DNA from: Archaeoglobaceae archaeon
GTDB lineage: Archaea > Halobacteriota > Archaeoglobi > Archaeoglobales > Archaeoglobaceae
Reading direction: 5' to 3'
NCBI GenBank assembly: GCA_025058955.1
Contig: JANXDV010000065.1
Location: 1-5,801, forward strand
Length of the DNA stretch: 5,801 nt
Each line of letters starts with the position of its first letter. Position 1 is the first letter of the stretch. Positions 1 through 5,792 of this stretch are shown here, one piece after another. The notes under the pieces were generated by a model, which searched no databases, was not told the origin of the DNA, and saw only the letters and a list, made by a program, of their open reading frames with translations. Made by a program: the position numbers and the translations under genes.

Positions 1-1
1 A

Positions 2-1039
2 GGGATCTTTGCTATGTTCATAGTTGCTGAAGCGGATAATTTAGAATGTGTTGAAAAGAAAATTGGTGAACTGCGCGATTTACTTGGGATTAAAATCACC
101 GTAAGTCCTTTTGAAAGAAAAGGGTCAAAAGAAAAGAATTTATACGTGATCAACGTTCTTGGAAGAGACAGAGTTGGGATTGTGCGAGATATAACAGGAG
201 TATTGCTTAATTTTGGAATCAACATCGAGAGAACAAGCTTGACAGCAAGAGATAAGCTTATTTCAATAGAATTCACCGTAGATGTTGGAAATGCGGATCT
301 TTCAAAACTTAAAAGAGAGCTTCTGAAAGAAGGGGAAAAGATTGGACTTGATATAGTCATTCAGCCTTATGAATCCGCATTTAAGGAGAAAAGGCTCATA
401 GTTTTCGATCTCGACTCAACGCTTATAGATGCTGAAATAATAGATGAGCTTGCAAAAGAAGCGGGAGTTGAAAAGGAAGTGAAAGAGCTTACGCAAAGAG
501 CGATGAATGGTGAAATGAGCTTTAAAGAGGCTTTAAAAGAGAGGGTTAAACTTCTAAAGGGATTACCAGTTGAAGTTCTCGAAAGGATCTACTCAAGGGT
601 TGAGTTCACCGAAGGAGCTAAGGAGCTAATTTCCGCTTTAAAGAGAGCGGGATATAAAATTGCGGTGATCAGCGGTAGTTTTACTTATTTCACGAATCGA
701 ATAAAAGAGGAACTTGGATTGGATTACGCCTTTGGTAATGAACTTGAGATCATAGATGGAAAACTCACAGGGAACATTAAGGGACGAATAATCGATGCAG
801 AAGAGAAGGCGAGAATTTTAGAGGAGATTGCAAGAAAAGAAGGGATAAGAGTCGAGAATGTTGTTGCAGTTGGAGATGGGGCAAATGATAGGATCATGAT
901 CGAAAAGGCTGGTCTTGGAATTGCTTTTAATGCTAAAAAAGTTCTTAAAGAGATCGCAGATGGAAATATATCGAAGAATAACCTCATAGGCTTAGCGAGT
1001 GTGCTCAAATTGCCCTCTGAGTTTACAAAAAGGTTATGA
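2..1039 (+). CDS. serB: Phosphoserine phosphatase with N-terminal ACT domains (5' end outside window)
   Basis: Hydrolyses O-phospho-L-serine to L-serine in the cytoplasm, the last step of the phosphorylated serine pathway. Residues are numbered from the ATG at 14. The HAD fold shows motif I D132-L-D134-S-T, motif II S220-G221, motif III K265 and motif IV G287-D-G-A-N-D292. E141 and R177 match the substrate-binding Glu and Arg of the Methanocaldococcus enzyme as I recall it. Residues 42-120 form a complete ACT domain with the GRDRVGIV loop, likely binding an amino-acid effector. The ATG at 14 is probably not the start: the frame is open to the left edge, and codons from base 2 give G-I-F-A-M, the typical second strand of an ACT domain, so residues up to about 35 are the back half of a first ACT domain. 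Small oddities are SGS for the usual SGG in motif II and Arg after the motif IV GDGAND. The stop overlaps the next gene as ATGA. The function is secure; the full length is unknown. Confidence 0.93.
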   Translation, partial: GIFAMFIVAEADNLECVEKKIGELRDLLGIKITVSPFERKGSKEKNLYVINVLGRDRVGIVRDITGVLLNFGINIERTSLTARDKLISIEFTVDVGNADLSKLKRELLKEGEKIGLDIVIQPYESAFKEKRLIVFDLDSTLIDAEIIDELAKEAGVEKEVKELTQRAMNGEMSFKEALKERVKLLKGLPVEVLERIYSRVEFTEGAKELISALKRAGYKIAVISGSFTYFTNRIKEELGLDYAFGNELEIIDGKLTGNIKGRIIDAEEKARILEEIARKEGIRVENVVAVGDGANDRIMIEKAGLGIAFNAKKVLKEIADGNISKNNLIGLASVLKLPSEFTKRL

Positions 1040-1884
1040 AATTAATTATTGTAATTTATTTAATAACTTTTATTATAAAAATAATCGCCTTCCTTTTATC
1101 CAACGTCATAGCGGTTTTAGCAGATGCTCTGCATTCCACAGTCGACATAGCTCTGTTACTATTGCTGGCAACAGCTTCAAAGGCTTCAGAAAAAAAGGCG
1201 GATCTTTTGCACCCAATGGGGCATGGATTGATAAAAAACGTTGCATCACTCGCAATTTCCGTTGCCTTTATAACAGTCTTAGCTTTCGAGCTATTCAAAG
1301 AAGGTGTAAACAAGATTTTAAATCCCGCTGAAATTTATCAAAACCTTGAAATCGCTTTAATAGCTGAGTCCATTGTTTTAGGGCTTTTATTATTTGCCAC
1401 ATTTCTATACATGAGAAGAACTGGAGTCATTAACAGAACTATCATGTTTGAAAGCTTGAACGACTCTCTTTCTACTCTTGCAGCAATATTCGGGATTATT
1501 TTGATCTATTTCGGTCATCCGATCTTTGACGGTATCGCAACTCTGATCATAGCCCTTCTAATAGTTTACAATTCTCTCAGATTATTCGCAGAGAATGCAA
1601 AGATCCTAATTGGATTGTCGCCACCTGAGGAATTCTACAGCAAAGTCGAGAACTTCTGTCTTGAAAGAGGCGTCAAGGGAGTTCACGACATGGTGGCGGT
1701 TTACTTGGATGAGGGAAAGATCCACTTGGATATGCACGTAACAGTTGATGGAGATCTGAGCGTTAAAAAGGCTGATGAGCTTATCGAGAAACTTTTGAGA
1801 GATCTGAAGAATGAATTTCCGAACATCAAACATGTCTCCATTCATCTGTGTCCGCATGATGGTGATAGAAGGAAATTATACTGA
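1036..1884 (+). CDS. Cation diffusion facilitator (CDF) family divalent metal transporter
   Basis: Membrane antiporter expected to move a divalent metal such as Zn, Mn, Fe or Co out of the cytoplasm in exchange for protons. The 282 residues follow the CDF plan. There are about six membrane helices, roughly 2-22, 25-46, 68-88, 105-126, 143-160 and 162-185. A cytoplasmic dimerisation domain covers about 195-275. By eye alignment to E. coli YiiP from memory, helix 2 carries H33-x3-D37 of the transport site and the loop carries D56 and H59-P-M-G-H63-G of the second site. The C-terminal domain keeps H217, H234 and H270. Helix 5 has E139-x3-D143 instead of the common H/D-x3-D, and C272 sits where YiiP has a metal-binding Asp. 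The start is the ATG overlapping the serB stop. An AAGG lies only two bases before it, so translation is probably coupled to serB. No promoter is visible. The metal cannot be named from sequence. Confidence 0.88.
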   Translation: MKLIIVIYLITFIIKIIAFLLSNVIAVLADALHSTVDIALLLLLATASKASEKKADLLHPMGHGLIKNVASLAISVAFITVLAFELFKEGVNKILNPAEIYQNLEIALIAESIVLGLLLFATFLYMRRTGVINRTIMFESLNDSLSTLAAIFGIILIYFGHPIFDGIATLIIALLIVYNSLRLFAENAKILIGLSPPEEFYSKVENFCLERGVKGVHDMVAVYLDEGKIHLDMHVTVDGDLSVKKADELIEKLLRDLKNEFPNIKHVSIHLCPHDGDRRKLY

Positions 1885-1885
1885 A

Positions 1886-1904
1886 AAAAGTTAAATTATT
1901 TATA
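1886..1904 (+). promoter_or_regulatory. Putative archaeal BRE/TATA promoter of mtnA
   Basis: The 37-base gap before mtnA holds an A-run followed by GTTAAATTATTTATAG. The T/A-rich box centred near 1894-1895 lies about 27 bases before the ATG at 1922, which predicts a transcript starting at or next to the ATG, that is, a leaderless mRNA. No purine-rich ribosome binding site lies between the box and the start, which fits. The preceding gene ends at 1884, so read-through from the serB-CDF pair is also possible. Recognised by pattern only. Confidence 0.5.
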
Positions 1905-1921
1905 GTAAACAGTATTTCGAT

Positions 1922-2917
1922 ATGCGAACGATCTTCTGGAAAGATTGCTTGTGGCTAATAGATCAGACAAAGCTTCCTGAGAAAGAGGAATTGATCGCAT
2001 GCGAAACAGTTGATGAGCTGATTGATGCGATAAAAAGGCTTTCGATTCGTGGTGCTCCAGCTCTTGAAGCTGCTGGAGCTTATGGTGTAGCTCTCGCCTC
2101 ACATGAGAGGGAATTCTCAGATCTGGAAGAGATGAAGCGTTATTTGGTTGAAAAGGCAAAAATAATCGCTTCTGCAAGACCAACTGCGATCAATCTCTCT
2201 GTTGGGGTTGAAAGAGTTCTTGAAAAAGCTCTCAGTGGAGAAAGCATAGAAGAGGTTCGAAAAATTGCGTTAAAAGAAGCGGAAAGAGTTGCTGAGGAGG
2301 ATGTGGAGAGAAACAAAAAAATTGGGAAAAATGGGGCGAAATTGCTTGAAGATGGTGATATCGTTCTTACTTACTGCAACACTGGAAGATTTGCCACTGT
2401 AGACTGGGGAACCGCTTTAGGAGTTGTTAGATCTGCAATAGAGGATGGAAAAAGGATCAAGGTTTTTGCTTGCGAAACAAGGCCACTTAACCAAGGCTCA
2501 AGGCTTACTTGCTATGAGCTCATGAAAGACGGTATCGATGTAACTTTGATCACGGATTCTGCGGTTGGAATGGTGATGAAAAAGGGGCTTGTGAGCAAGG
2601 TTATTGTTGGAGCGGACAGAATTGTGAAAGATGCGGTTTTCAACAAGATCGGAACATACACAATAGCCATAATCGCAAGATATCATAAAATTCCATTCTA
2701 CGTTGCAGCACCAAAAAGCACTTTTGATTTGAATAGAACAGCAGAAGAGGTTTTAATCGAGGAAAGAAGTAGAGAAGAGCTGATTTACTGTGGAGAAAAA
2801 CTTTTGGCTCCAAGAGAAGTGAAAGTTTACAATCCTGCGTTTGATTTTACTCCATTGGAGCTTGTAAGCGCAATAATAACTGAAGAAAGAATAATTTATC
2901 CACCATACGAATTTTGA
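1922..2917 (+). CDS. mtnA: S-methyl-5-thioribose-1-phosphate isomerase
   Basis: Converts 5-methylthioribose-1-phosphate to 5-methylthioribulose-1-phosphate in salvage of the methylthioadenosine left from polyamine synthesis; cytoplasmic. Its 331 residues are near the usual length (about 350 in Bacillus). The family signatures appear in order: the IRGAPALEAAGAYG phosphate-site segment (42-55), SARPTAINLS (84-93), YCNTG with catalytic Cys152, CETRPLNQGSRLT (184-196), ITDSAVGMVM (210-219), VGADRI with catalytic Asp232, NKIGTY (241-246), VAAPKSTFD (261-269) and NPAFDFTPLELVSAIITE (304-321). The intact CNTG and RPLNQGSRLT blocks separate it from the related archaeal ribose-1,5-bisphosphate isomerase and from eIF2B subunits, whose name is often wrongly given to archaeal MtnA. 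The N-terminus MRTIFWKD aligns with the Bacillus enzyme start, and no other plausible start lies nearby. There is no Shine-Dalgarno site; the message is probably leaderless. Confidence 0.93.
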   Translation: MRTIFWKDCLWLIDQTKLPEKEELIACETVDELIDAIKRLSIRGAPALEAAGAYGVALASHEREFSDLEEMKRYLVEKAKIIASARPTAINLSVGVERVLEKALSGESIEEVRKIALKEAERVAEEDVERNKKIGKNGAKLLEDGDIVLTYCNTGRFATVDWGTALGVVRSAIEDGKRIKVFACETRPLNQGSRLTCYELMKDGIDVTLITDSAVGMVMKKGLVSKVIVGADRIVKDAVFNKIGTYTIAIIARYHKIPFYVAAPKSTFDLNRTAEEVLIEERSREELIYCGEKLLAPREVKVYNPAFDFTPLELVSAIITEERIIYPPYEF

Positions 2918-2926
2918 ATTTCAGCA

Positions 2927-2941
2927 GAAAGTTATTTATTT
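2927..2941 (+). promoter_or_regulatory. Putative archaeal BRE/TATA promoter of the HhH-GPD-like gene
   Basis: The sequence AGAAAGTTATTTATT lies in the 57-base gap after mtnA. It repeats the arrangement seen before mtnA: an A-rich BRE-like string, GTTA, then TTATTTAT. With the TATA-like part at about 2932-2939, transcription would begin near 2962-2964, immediately before the cluster of ATG codons at 2965, 2968 and 2975. Recognised by pattern only. Confidence 0.5.
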
Positions 2942-2974
2942 CAAAAAACAAAGTTATTTTGCCGATGATGACTG

Positions 2975-3679
2975 ATGGGCGAACTGAGCGGTGATGATAA
3001 GGAGAGTCTGAGGCTGATGGAGATCGTGAATGATTACATGAGCTTAGTTCCTGAAATAAGAGATCACTGTGAGAGATGTCTTAAGACGGAGAGATATGGA
3101 GGCAACGTTGTTCTAATGCTCGTAGATGCCTCTTTTACCTCTATAGGTCTAAATTACTTCAAATCAGTCGTTCCAAAGGTGCTCGAATTCAAAAAAGAGT
3201 TTGGAAAAATAAAGACTCTGAGTGATCTCTCGAAGGCAAATGTTGAAGAGCTTAGAAGAGTTTGGAAAAATCTAAGATCTTGGAATGTGGCAATAGAAGT
3301 TGCGAAATATCTGTCTAAGCTTAGCAAAGATGATAGAATTGCTTTAAGAACTTGGGCAAAAAATTCAAGCTTAGAAAACTGGAAGGGGGATTTGATAGGC
3401 AGAATTAAAGGCGTTGGACTCATAACTTACCAATATCTGAGAATGATGGGGGGTATTGACACTGTGATGCCAGACAAGATCGTGAAGAGGGTCATAAATG
3501 AAATTCTAAGCTCTGCGGGAATGGAGAGGGTTGAAGGGGATCTTGAATTCATAAAAGTTGTTGAAAGAATTGCCAAAATCTGCAATTACAGACCAATAGA
3601 GCTTTGCTGGATGACTTGGCTTGTGCAATACAGCGATGAGGAGAGAAAAAGATATCTTGAGCTCTTATACGAGCTTTAA
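2975..3679 (+). CDS. Uncharacterised HhH-GPD-like (DNA glycosylase superfamily) protein
   Basis: I do not recognise this 234-residue protein as a named gene. It is soluble, mostly helical and Lys/Arg/Glu-rich, with no signal peptide or membrane helix. Residues 43-115 resemble the first helical part of HhH-GPD glycosylases. Residues 140-160 read as a helix-hairpin-helix with the turn K145-G-V-G148, and M-P-D167-K-I-V-K-R-V then matches the segment carrying the catalytic Asp of that superfamily. The position of the endonuclease III lyase lysine is I150, so beta-lyase activity is not expected. Cysteines fall at 32, 35, 203 and 211; this is not the C-x6-C-x2-C-x5-C iron-sulfur loop of endonuclease III. 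A Trp-rich helix near the C-terminus (W212, W215) recalls other superfamily members. The start could be ATG 2975 (an in-frame stop precedes it at 2969) or Met15 at 3017, which has GAGG three bases upstream. Base-excision repair is an inference only. Confidence 0.75.
   Translation: MGELSGDDKESLRLMEIVNDYMSLVPEIRDHCERCLKTERYGGNVVLMLVDASFTSIGLNYFKSVVPKVLEFKKEFGKIKTLSDLSKANVEELRRVWKNLRSWNVAIEVAKYLSKLSKDDRIALRTWAKNSSLENWKGDLIGRIKGVGLITYQYLRMMGGIDTVMPDKIVKRVINEILSSAGMERVEGDLEFIKVVERIAKICNYRPIELCWMTWLVQYSDEERKRYLELLYEL
3659..3676. other. Possible small hairpin at the convergent gene ends
   Basis: GAGCTC and GAGCTT flank a six-base loop, TTATAC, giving a six-pair stem with one G-U on the plus strand. 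It lies directly before the TAA of the HhH-GPD-like gene and 11 bases from the copA stop. No T-run follows closely on either strand, so a terminator role is only a guess; archaeal terminators usually depend on T-runs. It may simply be coding sequence that happens to be self-complementary. Confidence 0.2.
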
Positions 3680-3686
3680 ATCACAC

Positions 3687-5792
3687 TTAAATCTCCGCTT
3701 TTCTGAGCGACAAGGAATTCATCACAACGCTGAAACTGCTCATCGCCATAGCTCCAGCGGACCACTCTGGATTGAATGGGATCTTGAAAAGGATAAATGA
3801 AAGACCTCCCGCAAATGGAATAAGAATTGCATTGTAGAATACCGCCCAGAACAAATTCTGACGAATTTTTGCCATTGTTTTCTTGCAAAGCTTTATTGCT
3901 TTAACAACTTCCATTGGATCGTCTTTAAGCAATGCAATATCCCCAGCTTCGACCGCAATGTCTTCCGCTTTACCAATTGCAATTCCCGCATTTGCCTGAG
4001 CCAATGCGGGGGCATCGTTTATTCCATCTCCCACAAAAATCACAATCTCTCCTTTTTCCTGAAATTCTCTAACAACTTTGAACTTTTCGGTCGGAAGAAC
4101 TTCGGAAAAGACGAGATCTACATTCAGCTCTTTTCCAATTTTTTCCGCAACCTCCTTTTTATCACCACTCACAATTCCAACTTTGAAGCCCATTTTCTTA
4201 AGTTCCGCAATCGCTTTTCCACTCGTTTCCTTAACTTCATCTTCCACTAAAAAAGCCCCTGCAAGGTTACCATCTATGGCTAATAGGATCCCCTCTTCCT
4301 CAGCTTTAATACCTCTTTCCCTAAGAAACTCTGAATTTCCAAGAACGACTTCTTTTCCATCTATTGTCGCTACAATACCTTTTCCCGCAATCAATGTAAA
4401 CTTTTCTGGCTCTAATGGCTTAATTCCAAGCTCCTCTGCTTTCAAAGATATTGCCTTTGCTATTGGATGCTCCGAAAATTTTTCTGCTGATACAGCGAAT
4501 CTCAAAAGCTCCTTTTCAGAAGGACCAAAGCTGAAGATCTTTACAAGCCTTGGCTTTCCCTTTGTTAGCGTGCCAGTTTTATCGAACAAAACCACGCTAC
4601 CTTTGTCTATCTCTTCAATTGCCTCCGCATTTCTTATTAGAATTCCATTTTCAGCTCCTTTACCAAGTCCAACTGTTATAGCCGTTGGAATTGCCAAGCC
4701 GAATGCACAGGGGCAAGCGATGACGATCACGCTTAGCAAGGTTGTGAAAGCTAAAAGTGAGCTCTCAGCTAAAAGCCAGTAAAGTGCGCAAAGGATTGCG
4801 ATAATTATTATTGAGGGGATGAAATAAGTCACAACTCTGTCCGCAATCTTTTGAACCTCTGGCTTCGAACTTTGAGCAAGCTCAGTGACCCTTATGATCT
4901 GCGAGAGCAAGCTGTCTTTTCCTACCTTTTCAGCTCTGATCTTAAGCACAGAGTTCTGATTTACTGTTCCACCAATAACTCTGTCCCCTTCTTTTTTTAA
5001 AACTGGAATAGGCTCTCCAGTGATCATGGATTCATCAACAAAGCTCTCTCCAGAAACCACTAATCCGTCTGCTGGTATTCTTTCCCCAGGCTTCACAATC
5101 AAGATCTCTCCGATCTTGAGCTCTGATAAGGGAACCTTTACCTCTCTACCTTCTCTTAATACTGTAGCCTCCTTAGCTTGTAAAGCTAATAGCTTCTTTA
5201 TCGCCTCTCCTGTTCTGCTCTTTGCTCTTGCTTCAAGATATTTGCCCAAGAGCAAGAAGCTCATAAGGACAACGCTTTCCGGATAGAAGTTGAAATCCCT
5301 TTGAATCAATCCGATCGTTGTGAGAACGCTTGAAAAATATGCGGAACCTATTCCCATTGCATACATGACTTCCATTGTCAGAACTCCGCTTTTTATTGAG
5401 CTAATAGCTTTCCTAAAGATTTCCCTACCAGAATAAGCGATTGCAAAGCTCGCAATTAGGAACTGGAGCTCAAGAGTTAGAAGTCCTTTAAAGGCGAAGA
5501 GAAAAATTCCTGCAGACCAGCTTACGATCAAATTCTTCTTCGCTTTCTTCAAACTTGGCTCTTCATCTTCAAATCCAAGAAATTCGTAACCAATTTTTTC
5601 AATTTCTCCCCTTATGTCTTCAATTTTTATCTTTGAAGGCTCATAAACTATTCTCGCTTTCTCAGTTGCGAGATTAACGCTTACATCAACAACGCCATCC
5701 AATTTTCTCAAATTTTCCTCTATCGTCTTTGCACACATCGCACAGCTCATTCCGCCTATTCTTACAAAGATCTCCTTCGCCTCTGAAGCCAC
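3687..5792 (-). CDS. copA: Copper(I)-exporting P1B-type ATPase
   Basis: ATP-driven pump moving Cu(I), possibly Ag(I), out of the cytoplasm across the membrane. The 701 residues give, in order: one heavy-metal-associated domain (about 7-73) with G14-M-S-C17-A-M-C20; four membrane helices (about 86-185); an actuator domain with T258-G-E260; two helices with the C360-P-C362 transport site; the phosphorylation site D404-K-T-G-T408; the P1B nucleotide-domain H442-P443; the hinge G588-D-G-I-N-D593; and two last helices. Y653-N654 and M682-x3-S686 match the Cu(I)-binding residues of the P1B-1 class, which separates it from Zn/Cd and Cu(II) pumps. It lacks the C-terminal metal-binding domain of A. 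fulgidus CopA and has a short N-domain. I368 replaces the usual Thr in the GLATP string after CPC. The start is a GTG giving seven residues before the first strand. No stop lies between it and the window edge, so an upstream start remains possible. The promoter is outside the window. Confidence 0.93.
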   Translation of the reverse strand: MASEAKEIFVRIGGMSCAMCAKTIEENLRKLDGVVDVSVNLATEKARIVYEPSKIKIEDIRGEIEKIGYEFLGFEDEEPSLKKAKKNLIVSWSAGIFLFAFKGLLTLELQFLIASFAIAYSGREIFRKAISSIKSGVLTMEVMYAMGIGSAYFSSVLTTIGLIQRDFNFYPESVVLMSFLLLGKYLEARAKSRTGEAIKKLLALQAKEATVLREGREVKVPLSELKIGEILIVKPGERIPADGLVVSGESFVDESMITGEPIPVLKKEGDRVIGGTVNQNSVLKIRAEKVGKDSLLSQIIRVTELAQSSKPEVQKIADRVVTYFIPSIIIIAILCALYWLLAESSLLAFTTLLSVIVIACPCAFGLAIPTAITVGLGKGAENGILIRNAEAIEEIDKGSVVLFDKTGTLTKGKPRLVKIFSFGPSEKELLRFAVSAEKFSEHPIAKAISLKAEELGIKPLEPEKFTLIAGKGIVATIDGKEVVLGNSEFLRERGIKAEEEGILLAIDGNLAGAFLVEDEVKETSGKAIAELKKMGFKVGIVSGDKKEVAEKIGKELNVDLVFSEVLPTEKFKVVREFQEKGEIVIFVGDGINDAPALAQANAGIAIGKAEDIAVEAGDIALLKDDPMEVVKAIKLCKKTMAKIRQNLFWAVFYNAILIPFAGGLSFILFKIPFNPEWSAGAMAMSSFSVVMNSLSLRKAEI

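Noticed and set aside
724..1008. Minus-strand open frame opposite the SerB catalytic domain
   Set aside because: It covers the conserved GDGAND region of SerB in antisense and shows no features of its own.
999..1331. 110-codon open frame over the serB-CDF junction in another frame
   Set aside because: It overlaps the CDF gene, which has clear membrane helices and metal-site residues; the alternative product is low complexity and lacks recognisable motifs.
1922..2917. Naming this gene as an eIF2B-type translation initiation factor or as ribose-1,5-bisphosphate isomerase
   Set aside because: The complete MtnA signatures (CNTG with Cys152, ETRPLNQGSRLT, VGADR, STFD) are present; the related isomerase and eIF2B subunits differ at these blocks.
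2918..2974. Short TTTC/GAAA inverted repeat with A/T-rich tail after mtnA as a terminator
   Set aside because: The stem is only four base pairs and the tail overlaps the promoter-like box of the next gene, so it cannot be told from chance.
4078..4782. Long open frame (234 codons) on the plus strand, antisense to copA
   Set aside because: It is Ser/Pro/Phe-rich with no domain pattern and lies wholly opposite the highly conserved CopA nucleotide and phosphorylation domains, so it is a reverse-frame shadow.
3687..5792. Classifying the P-type ATPase as a Zn/Cd or Cu(II) pump
   Set aside because: CPC together with the YN and MxxxS residues in the last two helices is the Cu(I) P1B-1 pattern; the CPH of Cu(II) pumps and the last-helix Asp of Zn pumps are absent.
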